Source: Paraglaciecola sp030730205 (GTDB lineage Bacteria; Pseudomonadota; Gammaproteobacteria; Enterobacterales; Alteromonadaceae). Taken from it: 64,000 nt of DNA. The notes beneath the pieces are model-generated. The model was given only the letters and a program-made list of their open reading frames with translations, was not told where the DNA came from and ran no database searches. Below, piece after piece: positions 9,626-17,799 of this stretch. The DNA lies in the NCBI RefSeq assembly GCF_052119645.1, contig NZ_JBGQOM010000001.1:558001-622000 (forward strand), in the 5' to 3' direction. The position numbers and the translations under genes were made by a program. Each line of letters starts with the position of its first letter. The stretch's first letter is position 1.

Positions 9626-9994
9626 ATGAAAATCACTAAAAATAAAATCGCCGTATTGTTATTAGCTTCACTTCTAGGAACAGTCGCGTGTACAGAAAAT
9701 CAAAAAGAATCAGCGGCAGAAACTAAACAAGAAGCCTTAGTTGAACTAGAAAAAACCAAAGATAAAACGGTAGAAATGGCAGAAGACGCTTCTGACGAAG
9801 CCGGTGACATGTATGAAGACGCTAAAGATTCAGCCTCTGAAACCTATGATGAAGCGAAAGACAAAGCTGAAGACATGGTTGATGCGAGCAAAGAGAAAGC
9901 TGCTGAGTTAAAAGACAGCGCAGCTGAAAAGTTAAAAGAAGCCTGTATTGCAACCAAGAAAAAAATGGGTGGCGATCCTGCAGATTGCGAATAA
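9626..9994 (+). CDS. Small repetitive lysine/glutamate-rich putative lipoprotein
   Basis: A 122-aa exported protein. A hydrophobic leader (about 8-22) ends at a cysteine in LLGTVAC, a weak lipobox. The mature part is a highly charged, alanine-rich amphipathic helix built from degenerate repeats of about 11 residues (variants of EDAKDSA and DEAKDKAEDM), like LEA-type or YtfJ-like stress helices. Two more cysteines lie in the last 16 residues (C107, C121). It stands alone with a good AAGGA ribosome binding site and is closed by a terminator at 10033. The function is unknown; membrane-surface or desiccation/osmotic protection is a guess from composition. Confidence 0.8.
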   Translation: MKITKNKIAVLLLASLLGTVACTENQKESAAETKQEALVELEKTKDKTVEMAEDASDEAGDMYEDAKDSASETYDEAKDKAEDMVDASKEKAAELKDSAAEKLKEACIATKKKMGGDPADCE

Positions 9995-10000
9995 ATACAG

Positions 10001-10020
10001 CCGTCTCTTAAAACAGACAG
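10001..10020. repeat. Short imperfect repeat, copy 2 (hairpin-like)
   Basis: CCGTCTCTTAAAACAGACAG repeats the element at 9395-9413 and can pair GTCT with AGAC. It lies between the lipoprotein stop codon and its terminator. Confidence 0.4.
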
Positions 10021-10032
10021 TTGTATGGATTC

Positions 10033-10059
10033 AAAAAAGGCAGCTTAGCTGCCTTTTTA
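10033..10059 (+). terminator. Rho-independent terminator after the small lipoprotein gene
   Basis: AAAAAAGGCAGC, a short TTA loop, then GCTGCC and five T residues. The A-tract on the other side means it could also serve tag on the minus strand, whose stop lies at 10098. Confidence 0.88.
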
Positions 10060-10097
10060 TTTGCCTAGATTTACCCCTTGATTAAGCAATACTAAGC

Positions 10098-10703
10098 TTA
10101 AGTGGGTCGAGTAAAATTTTGCTTCGCTTCTTGAACAACACCTCGAATAGCACAATCTTGTGCGTGATCATTAATCAAACCCACAGCCTGCATAAACGCA
10201 AATAAAGTGGTGGGGCCCACAAACTTCCAGCCACGCTTTTTAAGTTCCGCCGCCATGGTGATAGATTCAGCCGAGGCAGTCATGCTTTGAGGTGAATAAC
10301 GATTATCGGCAACCTCGAAACGCCAGAAAAAGTTGGCTAATGAGCCAAATTCAGCAAGCAGTTCTTTGGCACGCTGAGCATTATGAATAACCGCAGCGAT
10401 CTTTCCTGAGTGACGCACAATGCCGGGGTCTTCCATCAAGCGTGTGACATCTTTTCCATCAAACAGTGCCACTTGGTTAAAATCAAAGTGCGCAAAGGCG
10501 TTACGAAAGTTTTCTCGTTTTGTAAGAATGGTGCGCCAACTTAAGCCTGACTGAAAACTTTCTAGGCAGAGTTTTTCAAATAAACCTCGATCATCTTTCA
10601 CTGGCATGCCCCATTCTTGATCATGATAGGGAATAAACACATCTGTCTGCGCACACCAGCCACAGCGTATAACGCCATCTGAACCCAGAGTGGAGTTGTT
10701 CAT
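10098..10703 (-). CDS. tag: DNA-3-methyladenine glycosylase I
   Basis: A 201-aa base-excision repair enzyme that removes 3-methyladenine from alkylated DNA in the cytoplasm. Family signatures are plain: RCGWC near the N-terminus, YHDQEWG, FEKLCLESFQSGLSW and the C-terminal FVGPTTLFAFMQAVGLINDH. The length is normal for the family. The zinc ligands expected in the N- and C-terminal parts (Cys, His) are present in outline. It lies 60 bp downstream of a MarR-family gene on the same strand and may be cotranscribed with it. Confidence 0.95.
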   Translation of the reverse strand: MNNSTLGSDGVIRCGWCAQTDVFIPYHDQEWGMPVKDDRGLFEKLCLESFQSGLSWRTILTKRENFRNAFAHFDFNQVALFDGKDVTRLMEDPGIVRHSGKIAAVIHNAQRAKELLAEFGSLANFFWRFEVADNRYSPQSMTASAESITMAAELKKRGWKFVGPTTLFAFMQAVGLINDHAQDCAIRGVVQEAKQNFTRPT

Positions 10704-10763
10704 TTACCATTCCTCTTGCGTTGTCTAAATAAAGAACTGCTCGCGAAGGAGCTTTAACAGTCC

Positions 10764-11246
10764 TTATTTAGCAGACAGATTTTGCAAACTATCAAGTTCT
10801 AGTAGGGGCGCTGCATCAATGTCTTGGGCATCCATCATGGAGGCCAATCGCTGCATGGTGGCCACCAACTGAGTTTGCTCCCATTCAGCTAGCGTTTCAA
10901 AGCGTTTAATAAAATGCTCTTGCAAGGGCGTGGGCGCACCGCTTATGGCATCGAGCCCCTTGGGGGTAACGTATAAACCGACTTTGCGTTTATCAACCGT
11001 GGAACGCTGCCTAATTACTAAGCCCCGCGGCTCTAGTCTGTCTAAGATACTGGTAACAGTAGCCGAACTGAGATTAATGCTTTGTGCAATATCTTTGACC
11101 ATCACGTCTTCGCGTAAAGCAATTTGTTGCAGTACTAACAGTTGTGGGCTGGTCAGCCCGGTATCTTTGTTGAGCTTTTTTGAATACATATCAATCGCTC
11201 GGATAACTTTTCGCAGCGAGATCAACAGTTCTTCATATTTCTTCAT
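10764..11246 (-). CDS. MarR-family transcriptional regulator
   Basis: A 160-aa winged-helix repressor. The core (about 30-125) reads LTSPQLLVLQQIA, then the recognition-helix region INLSSATVTSILDRLEPRG and the wing RQRSTVDKRKVGLYVT with the typical D-x-R motif. It is divergent from putP (370-bp gap) and upstream of tag on the same strand. It might act on the shared putP upstream region or on its own gene; the inverted repeat at 11424-11460 is one possible site. The ligand is unknown. Confidence 0.9.
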   Translation of the reverse strand: MKKYEELLISLRKVIRAIDMYSKKLNKDTGLTSPQLLVLQQIALREDVMVKDIAQSINLSSATVTSILDRLEPRGLVIRQRSTVDKRKVGLYVTPKGLDAISGAPTPLQEHFIKRFETLAEWEQTQLVATMQRLASMMDAQDIDAAPLLELDSLQNLSAK

Positions 11247-11423
11247 ATCACTTTATCTACTTCAATTTTCAAACTACTGCTGACAATTATAAACCTTATT
11301 CGAATGAAGATAAATTTAGTTTGACCTCTAACTAATATAAATATTCACAATAAAACTAAGGCATAAATTGTACGTAATATAATTCATTCTAAATGCCTAA
11401 AAGCGCTTTAACGACAGACTCAA

Positions 11424-11460
11424 AACTTTTTATATAAATCCTCTGTATATATAAAAAGTT
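11424..11460. promoter_or_regulatory. Perfect 13-bp inverted repeat upstream of the putP promoter
   Basis: Arms AACTTTTTATATA (11424-11436) and TATATAAAAAGTT (11448-11460) are exact reverse complements with an 11-nt spacer. The right arm ends 7 nt before the proposed -35 box. It could be an operator, an upstream AT-rich activating element or a hairpin ending transcription from upstream. The match is seen directly; the role is inferred. Confidence 0.55.
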
Positions 11461-11467
11461 AGAACAC

Positions 11468-11497
11468 TAAACATTTTTAATCGTTTTAGTTTATAAT
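11468..11497 (+). promoter_or_regulatory. Probable sigma-70 promoter of putP-proB
   Basis: TAAACA (11468-11473; 4 of 6 to consensus), an 18-nt spacer, then a perfect TATAAT at 11492-11497. It lies about 120 bp before the putP ATG, leaving a leader of roughly 110 nt. Confidence 0.55.
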
Positions 11498-11616
11498 GCT
11501 CAACATTCATGCACTAAAAGTGCATATTTCGTGAATAAAACCTTACTCCATGCAAAAACGAATGACTAAATGAAACTGACTTCTAGTCGTGGGCGTAACA
11601 AAATATAAGGAACAAA

Positions 11617-13113
11617 ATGGACAATATGAGTTACATCACCCTAGCACTGTATTTTTTAGCAATGTTAGGCATAGGCTTGTTTGCTTACAAGAATTCTACC
11701 AGCGATATGTCTGGTTATTTATTAGGTGGCCGAAAAGTGAGCCCCCAAGTAACGGCTTTATCAGCCGGTGCTTCTGATATGAGCGGATGGATGTTGATGG
11801 GCCTACCAGGTGCCATGTTCGCGGTGGGGTATGAAACCATTTACATCGCTATTGGTTTAACCCTTGGTGCTTTAATCAACTATATCATCGTCGCACCTAA
11901 ACTTAGAGTTTATACCGAGGTCGCTAATGACGCGCTTACCCTACCCGAATTTTTCGCGAAACGTTTTGATAATCCTAAGGGCTCAATCAGAATCATTTCT
12001 GCGGCTATTATCGTGCTCTTTTTCACCCTATATACCTCAGCTGGATTAGTGGCTGGTGGCAAATTATTTGAATCTGCATTTGGCTTAAGCTACCACCTTG
12101 GCCTCGTTATCACCTTAGGTGTGGTGGTTTCATATACCCTATTAGGAGGCTTTTTAGCCGTGAGCATGACCGATTTTGTGCAAGGCTGCATTATGTTTCT
12201 TGCGCTGATTTTGGTACCCGTCGTGGCATATTTAAAGTTCGATGGCGTAACCGAATTAAATCACTTTGCTCAAATGTCTATTCCTACTTTTTCAGCGTCT
12301 ATGAGCGACCTAGGCTTCTGGGCTTTGGTGTCGAGTTTAGCCTGGGGGCTAGGTTACTTTGGCCAGCCTCATATCATCGTAAGATTTATGGCGATTCGCT
12401 CGGTGGCTGATATTAAAGTGGCGCGTCTTATCGGTATGAGTTGGATGAGCGTGACCATAATAGGCGCCCTTGCTACTGGATTAGTTGGCGTTGCTTACGC
12501 CAATAAATTTAATCTAACGGTAGAGGATCCAGAGACCATCTTCATTTTATTTTCTAACTTACTCTTTCATCCCCTGATTAGTGGATTTTTGATGGCAGCC
12601 ATCCTTGCCGCCATCATGAGCACAATTTCTTCGCAGTTATTGGTCTCTGCCAGCTCTTTAACTGAAGATATTTATAGACTCAAAGCGGGCAAAGAGGCCA
12701 CTGAAAAAGAATCAGTAAGAATCGGGCGCTACGGGGTCGCAGGTGTGGCGATAATAGCGATGCTATTAGCACTTGATAGTTCTAATAGTATTTTGTCGTT
12801 GGTTAGTAACGCATGGGCCGGTTTTGGCGCGGCGTTTGGTCCTTTGGTGTTATTCAGTTTGTATAAAAGAGACCTGAGCCATACGGCTGCCGTATGGGGC
12901 ATTATCACTGGTGCTCTGACGGTTCTATTCTGGATCTACGCACCGATATTCAGTGATGGCAGTACCTTAAGCAGTGTTGTGTATGAAATTATTCCCGGCT
13001 TTATCTTGAGCAGCATAGTGATCTGGCTGATTAGCCAATTCAGTGCAGCGCCAAGCCAAGACACAATCACTTTATTCAATAAAACAAATCAAATTTTAGC
13101 GGAGCAAAAGTAA
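11617..13113 (+). CDS. putP: Sodium/proline symporter
   Basis: A 498-aa inner-membrane protein of the sodium:solute symporter (SSS) family, with about 13 hydrophobic segments. PutP hallmarks include ALSAGASDMSGWMLMGLPG near residues 48-66 and GYFGQPHIIVRFMA in the middle. It imports proline with Na+, for nutrition or osmoprotection. ATG 11617 follows AAGGAA at good spacing. It overlaps proB by one base (TAATG), so the two form an operon. No putA is present in the window. Confidence 0.95.
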   Translation: MDNMSYITLALYFLAMLGIGLFAYKNSTSDMSGYLLGGRKVSPQVTALSAGASDMSGWMLMGLPGAMFAVGYETIYIAIGLTLGALINYIIVAPKLRVYTEVANDALTLPEFFAKRFDNPKGSIRIISAAIIVLFFTLYTSAGLVAGGKLFESAFGLSYHLGLVITLGVVVSYTLLGGFLAVSMTDFVQGCIMFLALILVPVVAYLKFDGVTELNHFAQMSIPTFSASMSDLGFWALVSSLAWGLGYFGQPHIIVRFMAIRSVADIKVARLIGMSWMSVTIIGALATGLVGVAYANKFNLTVEDPETIFILFSNLLFHPLISGFLMAAILAAIMSTISSQLLVSASSLTEDIYRLKAGKEATEKESVRIGRYGVAGVAIIAMLLALDSSNSILSLVSNAWAGFGAAFGPLVLFSLYKRDLSHTAAVWGIITGALTVLFWIYAPIFSDGSTLSSVVYEIIPGFILSSIVIWLISQFSAAPSQDTITLFNKTNQILAEQK

Positions 13114-14240
13114 TGGTTGATATTAAAAGCACTAATTTTAAATGGCAACGAGTCGTCATTAAAGTCGGCAGTGCATTAATAGCACCCGACCGAAAAGGCG
13201 TAAGTAGCCGATATTTATTGGGCATTGCACAATTTATTGTGCGCTGCCGTGAGATGGGCGTGCAAGTCGTGTTGGTCTCTTCTGGCTCAGTGGCTGCGGG
13301 CTCTCATCTATTCCCCAACATTGACAAACCTAGCGTGACCGTTAAAAAGGCGATGGCGGCAGCGGGTCAAACAGAAATGATCGGAATCTGGAACAATCTA
13401 TTTGATTTTCCTACGGCGCAAATTCTTATGACTCATGGCGATCTGCGAGACAGAGAGCGCTATGTGAGTGTAAAAAATACCATCGTGAACCTTCTCGATA
13501 ATGGAATTTTACCTATCATCAATGAAAACGATACGGTAACAACTGACAAATTACGGGTAGGCGATAACGACAATTTATCTGCAATGGTTGCCGCCGCATC
13601 TGATGCTGATGTGCTTATCATTTGTTCAGACATTAATGGTCTATATGATAAAAACCCACGGACCAACAGTGATGCGGTGCTTGTACCGGTAATTAATGAA
13701 ATTAACAAACATACCTATGCCATGGCAGGCTCAGAAGCAGGTTTATTGGGAACCGGCGGTATGCGAACTAAAGTCGAAGCGGCAGAAAAAGCCACTTCAC
13801 ACGGTATTGACACCTTTATAATTAATGGTTTTTCTGAGACCGCATTTAACCAGTTGTTAGCCGGACAAAATCCTGGCACTCACTTTTTATCCGTACCAAA
13901 GCCCATGAAAGAGCTTGTGCATTGGATGACTTACACCTCTGACGCACAGGGTGAAGTCGTGGTTGAAAATGATTTTGAATTTGGCTCTGACATTCAAAGT
14001 GAGTTACTAACCAGTGAAGCGATTGCCGAAGTAAGAGGCCAATTTACCGTAGGCGACACAGTACTTATCACTAAAAAAGATGGGACTAAATTGGCTAAAG
14101 CAGCCTCCAATTACAGTAGCTGTCTACTGAGCTTTATTGCTGATCAAGAAGACGATAGTTTTGCCACTGATTTTCAATCAAATACCGGCTCAATAATATC
14201 GTCTAAGAACATGGCAATGCTGGTAAATAAGACCGTTTAA
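13113..14240 (+). CDS. proB: Glutamate 5-kinase
   Basis: A 375-aa cytoplasmic enzyme that phosphorylates glutamate in the first step of proline synthesis. The amino-acid kinase domain (about 10-260) has VIKVGSALI, the NENDTV loop, GDNDNLSA and GTGGMRTKVEAAEKAT. A C-terminal PUA domain (about 280-365) is present, as in full-length proline-regulated enzymes. It starts on the last base of the putP stop codon with GGAG 8 nt upstream, so translation is likely coupled. proA, its usual partner, is not adjacent; the next gene begins 300 bp away after a terminator. Confidence 0.95.
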   Translation: MVDIKSTNFKWQRVVIKVGSALIAPDRKGVSSRYLLGIAQFIVRCREMGVQVVLVSSGSVAAGSHLFPNIDKPSVTVKKAMAAAGQTEMIGIWNNLFDFPTAQILMTHGDLRDRERYVSVKNTIVNLLDNGILPIINENDTVTTDKLRVGDNDNLSAMVAAASDADVLIICSDINGLYDKNPRTNSDAVLVPVINEINKHTYAMAGSEAGLLGTGGMRTKVEAAEKATSHGIDTFIINGFSETAFNQLLAGQNPGTHFLSVPKPMKELVHWMTYTSDAQGEVVVENDFEFGSDIQSELLTSEAIAEVRGQFTVGDTVLITKKDGTKLAKAASNYSSCLLSFIADQEDDSFATDFQSNTGSIISSKNMAMLVNKTV

Positions 14241-14542
14241 CGCGTCAGTTTAGGGTTTGGTTAAGTGAACACCTGACTACTAGCCATTACTTAGGCGGAC
14301 CTCAAATGAGGCCCGCCTTTATTTTAAGGCGACTGCAGCCTGTTGATTCATCCTGAGCAAGGGATAAATCAGCACAAAGTAGTGATTTGTATTCATTCCA
14401 AAGATACCATGGAGTGTATAATTTTTGCAGATAACCTTGATTAATTAAAAGTAAACGGCATATAGCATGCTAGTGATAGCCTATGATGGCTATTTACGCT
14501 ATTCATCTTCTGCACCATCTTCATCACGCATAGGCAAAAACA
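14241..14542. other. 302-bp intergenic region between proB and the ABC transporter genes
   Basis: It contains the proB terminator (14294-14325) and a small inverted repeat ATAGCC-6 nt-GGCTAT at 14476-14493, about 50 bp before the ABC ATPase start. The latter could be an operator; nothing else was recognised. Confidence 0.5.
14294..14325 (+). terminator. Rho-independent terminator of putP-proB
   Basis: GGCGG-A-CCTC, loop AAAT, GAGG-C-CCGCC, followed by TTTATTTT. The stem has one internal A/C mismatch. Confidence 0.85.
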
Positions 14543-15484
14543 ATGTTTGCACTCGATATAAAAGGGTTAACTAAAACCTATAAAAGTGGCACAAAAGCCT
14601 TGCATGGCATCGACCTGCAAGTGAAACAAGGTGACTTCTTTGCTCTACTCGGCCCCAATGGTGCGGGTAAATCTACTACCATAGGCATTATTAGCTCACT
14701 GGTAAACAAAACTAGCGGCGAGGTTAATATATTCGAGTATTCTCTTGCTAGCCAAATGGAATCAGCCAAAGCATGTATAGGTTTGGTACCGCAAGAGTTC
14801 AACTTTAACCAGTTTGAAACTCTACTGCAGATTATGTTGAATCAAGCTGGTTATTACGGCGTGCCACGCAGCGTGGCAAAACCACGGGCTGAAAAATACC
14901 TAAAACAATTAGACTTGTGGGAAAAACGCCACTCAGCAGCAAGAACACTTTCTGGTGGGATGAAACGACGCTTAATGATAGCTCGGGCCCTAATGCATGA
15001 ACCCAGAATGCTCATTCTTGATGAACCAACCGCTGGTGTCGACATCGAAATACGCCGTTCTATGTGGACCTTTTTAAAAGCCATTAATGAGCAAGGCGTC
15101 ACCATAATTTTGACGACACATTATCTCGAAGAAGCGGAAATGCTGTGCCGAAACATCGCTATCATTGATAAAGGTGTCATAGTTAAAAATACCAGCATGA
15201 AATCTTTATTAGCTACCTTAAATGTAGAGACCTTCGTATTTGACCTTTCAGAGAACGTAAATTCTTTAAACTTATCTGGCTTTGATTATCGTTTGATTGA
15301 TGATCACACCTTAGAAGTCGACGTGCACAAGGAAGCCAACCTTAATACGGTTTTTGAACAATTAACTGAACAGCGCATTCATGTGCTGAGTATGCGTAAT
15401 AAATCAAACCGCCTAGAAGAGCTTTTTGTTCGCTTAGTCGAATCAGGCCGCAACCCAGTCACAGGAGAAATCGCAAATGGCTAA
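14543..15484 (+). CDS. yadG: ABC transporter ATP-binding protein (YadG-like)
   Basis: A 313-aa ABC ATPase. The Walker A motif is GPNGAGKST (near residue 37), the signature is TLSGGMKRRLM and the Walker B is MLILDEPTAGVD, followed by the switch histidine in TTHYLEEAE. The C-terminal 90 residues after the nucleotide-binding core are typical of drug/polysaccharide ABC-2 exporters. It overlaps the permease gene by 8 bp. The pair corresponds to E. coli YadG/YadH, also located near the pan genes. The substrate is unknown. Confidence 0.92.
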   Translation: MFALDIKGLTKTYKSGTKALHGIDLQVKQGDFFALLGPNGAGKSTTIGIISSLVNKTSGEVNIFEYSLASQMESAKACIGLVPQEFNFNQFETLLQIMLNQAGYYGVPRSVAKPRAEKYLKQLDLWEKRHSAARTLSGGMKRRLMIARALMHEPRMLILDEPTAGVDIEIRRSMWTFLKAINEQGVTIILTTHYLEEAEMLCRNIAIIDKGVIVKNTSMKSLLATLNVETFVFDLSENVNSLNLSGFDYRLIDDHTLEVDVHKEANLNTVFEQLTEQRIHVLSMRNKSNRLEELFVRLVESGRNPVTGEIANG

Positions 15485-16247
15485 TCGTAATTTTGTCGCT
15501 TTACGCACTATTTGGATTAAAGAATGTACGCGTTTCCTACGTATTTGGGTACAAACCCTGCTACCCCCTGCGATTACAATGAGCCTGTATTTTGTTATTT
15601 TTGGTAACCTCATTGGCAGCCGCATCGGTCAAATGGGCGGGTTTAGTTACATGGAGTTTATTGTGCCTGGTCTCATCATGATGGCGGTCATTACAAACTC
15701 ATATTCCAATGTATGCTCGTCGTTTTATAGTGCCAAGTTTCAACATAATATTGAGGAAATGCTGGTAGCGCCAGTGCCTAACTGGGTCATCATTGCGGGA
15801 TTTGTCGGTGGTGGTGTAGCCAGAGCCTTGCTAATCGGCATTATTGTCACATCAGTATCTTTATTTTTTGTCGATATCAAAATACATAACTTGGCCTTTA
15901 TCATTATCACCCTGATATTAACCGCAGTGCTGTTTGCTACGGCAGGGCTTATCAACGCGATTTTTGCCAATAGCTTTGACGACATTAGTATTATACCAAC
16001 CTTTATTTTAACCCCGCTCACCTACCTTGGCGGCGTGTTTTATTCGTTGTCTATGTTGCCTGAATTTTGGCAATGGGTAAGTAAAGCCAATCCCATTGTG
16101 TATATGGTGAATGGTTTTAGATACGGATTTTTAGGCGTATCTGACGTGAATCAATACGTGTCGCTGGGTTTACTAATAGGCTTTAATGTCATACTACTAA
16201 GTGTCGCTTATTCATTAATCAATCGCGGTGTGGGCATTCGCAGTTAA
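15477..16247 (+). CDS. yadH: ABC-2 type transporter permease (YadH-like)
   Basis: A 256-aa inner-membrane protein with about six hydrophobic segments and the ABC-2 permease signature region (TPLTYLGGVFYSLSMLPE) before the last pair of helices. Its ATG lies within the last 8 bp of the ATPase gene, so the two are made together and form a homodimeric exporter with YadG. The substrate is unknown. Confidence 0.92.
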   Translation: MANRNFVALRTIWIKECTRFLRIWVQTLLPPAITMSLYFVIFGNLIGSRIGQMGGFSYMEFIVPGLIMMAVITNSYSNVCSSFYSAKFQHNIEEMLVAPVPNWVIIAGFVGGGVARALLIGIIVTSVSLFFVDIKIHNLAFIIITLILTAVLFATAGLINAIFANSFDDISIIPTFILTPLTYLGGVFYSLSMLPEFWQWVSKANPIVYMVNGFRYGFLGVSDVNQYVSLGLLIGFNVILLSVAYSLINRGVGIRS

Positions 16248-16277
16248 TATCATTTTACGGTCACAATAGTTGTAGTT

Positions 16278-16943
16278 ATGCAAAAACTAGCTCGCAGTAT
16301 CGACACCAATCAAGAAGGTGTGCACCAAAATCTGCAAAAAGTAGTAGAGAAATATTTAAATAGCCACTCACTCAAGCCGCTGTCTGCTCATACGCAGACA
16401 GCGTTTATGACTACCAAAGAGTGGTTGGGCCCGTGGCAAGGCGATTTGATATTTGATTCTTGCTGTGGTGTAGGTGAAAGTACGAGTCTGATCGCTAGCG
16501 CCCACCCTCATGCAAAAATTATCGGCATAGATAAATCCGCCGCCAGAATCGACAAACATCACTCCTATGCCGGAGATAGCAGTAATTATTTATTAGTGAG
16601 AGCGGATTTACATGATTTTTGGAGACTAGCGGTTCTTGAAGGTTGGCAGTTATCCAAACACTTTATTTTGTACCCTAATCCCTACCCTAAATCCTCCCAA
16701 TTGCAGAATCGTTGGTATGCTTCCTCAGCTTTTCCTGACATCCTTAAATTAGCAGGTCAACTTGAAGTACGAAGTAATTGGCAGCTATACATTGAAGAGT
16801 TTAGATTGGCCCTAAAAGTCGCAGGAATCAAAGCATCCGCCCAAGCATATAAAGCTGACACCCCAATGACCCCTTTCGAACGAAAGTATTGGCACAGTGG
16901 TCAATCTAGTTGGCAATTAGTCGCCAATTTAATACAAGATTAA
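16278..16943 (+). CDS. TrmB-like SAM-dependent methyltransferase
   Basis: A 221-aa Rossmann-fold methyltransferase. The SAM-binding motif reads DSCCGVGEST (near residue 61), followed by an acidic IGIDKSAAR strand. The segment FILYPNPYPK resembles the catalytic-region motif of tRNA (guanine-N7) methyltransferases (TrmB), whose usual form is pDPWxKxRH. Because that motif is altered and the N-terminus is long, this is probably a TrmB paralogue rather than TrmB itself. It begins 30 bp after yadH and ends directly against the stop of the convergent EAL gene, with no spacer. Confidence 0.75.
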   Translation: MQKLARSIDTNQEGVHQNLQKVVEKYLNSHSLKPLSAHTQTAFMTTKEWLGPWQGDLIFDSCCGVGESTSLIASAHPHAKIIGIDKSAARIDKHHSYAGDSSNYLLVRADLHDFWRLAVLEGWQLSKHFILYPNPYPKSSQLQNRWYASSAFPDILKLAGQLEVRSNWQLYIEEFRLALKVAGIKASAQAYKADTPMTPFERKYWHSGQSSWQLVANLIQD

Positions 16944-17657
16944 CTATTCTATTTCAGATTTGGGGAGGCTGATATAAAACCCTTGAGCGTACTGAAAACC
17001 CCATTGCTGAATTAACTCGAGCTCATTTTGTTGCTCAAGATGTTCAGCAATTAAAGTAATCTGTTTTTGTTCCGCCAGCAAAATAAAAGCCTGCAAGGCC
17101 TGTGATAGCCCACCATCCGTCTGTGATTTTTTAATGTCTCTCACTGAAATTTTAATGGCCTCTACAGGTAAATTGAGTAAGTGCGTCAGATCTACATCAA
17201 AAGGATCTAGCTGATCCAAGGTAAGGCTAATATTTAAGGCTTTAAATAAGCCCGCAAATTCATTGAACAAATTTGGGTTTTCAACTGCGTTTTTGGCGGC
17301 TATTTCAATCGAAATGCGCGTAGGATTGGGATAGTCCTGTAATTGATTTTGAACAAACTCAGCCATCTCAGGGTCGAGCATATCCTGCAAGCTAAGATTA
17401 ATGCTCCACGCCATGTTGATGTAACGAAAGTAATTAGCACTGCCATTAAAAATGTTATAGGTCAATTTTGCTTTTGAATGACGACGCTCGACCAAGTATA
17501 AAAGCTCAGTAGGCACAAAAGATTGCTGTTCTATGTTGATAAAGCGGGCTAAACATTCATAGCGCCACACGGTATTGTTATGTAAGTCAAGAATGGGCTG
17601 AAAATACGGAACGACCTGCTCCAAACTAAAATCTCTAATAACATGAGATACTTGCAT
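16944..17657 (-). CDS. Degenerate EAL-domain protein
   Basis: A 237-aa protein that is almost entirely an EAL domain, with no membrane or sensor part. The EALxR motif is YECLARF, INLSLQD retains the Asn, and IAEHLE and AQGFYIS are kept. The key DDFG pair is replaced by DQLDPFD, with the second aspartate lost. Phosphodiesterase activity is therefore doubtful; it may bind c-di-GMP or act through protein contacts like other stand-alone degenerate EAL proteins. It faces the TrmB-like gene tail to tail and is divergent from panP. Confidence 0.82.
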   Translation of the reverse strand: MQVSHVIRDFSLEQVVPYFQPILDLHNNTVWRYECLARFINIEQQSFVPTELLYLVERRHSKAKLTYNIFNGSANYFRYINMAWSINLSLQDMLDPEMAEFVQNQLQDYPNPTRISIEIAAKNAVENPNLFNEFAGLFKALNISLTLDQLDPFDVDLTHLLNLPVEAIKISVRDIKKSQTDGGLSQALQAFILLAEQKQITLIAEHLEQQNELELIQQWGFQYAQGFYISLPKSEIE

Positions 17658-17799
17658 ACTGACCTTAATTGTTGTTTTTCCTACAATATAGCAGGACTTC
17701 CTGATTAGCCAAGCGTCTATTTGGCGGGCGGACTATTGGTCTGTGAAGGATTTTGAGGTAAAGTTCGCCCCTTGAAAATTTTCAGTTAGGGTTACAAGT

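Larger units (their letters stand above)
11247..11616. other. 370-bp divergent intergenic region upstream of putP
   Basis: This AT-rich spacer separates the MarR gene from putP. It holds a perfect 13-bp inverted repeat (11424-11460) and, immediately after it, a promoter with a consensus -10 box (11468-11497); both are listed separately. Nothing else was recognised in it. Confidence 0.6.

Noticed and set aside
14476..14493. Short inverted repeat ATAGCC-6-GGCTAT before yadG as a definite operator
   Set aside because: Six-base arms are common by chance; kept only as a note on the intergenic region.
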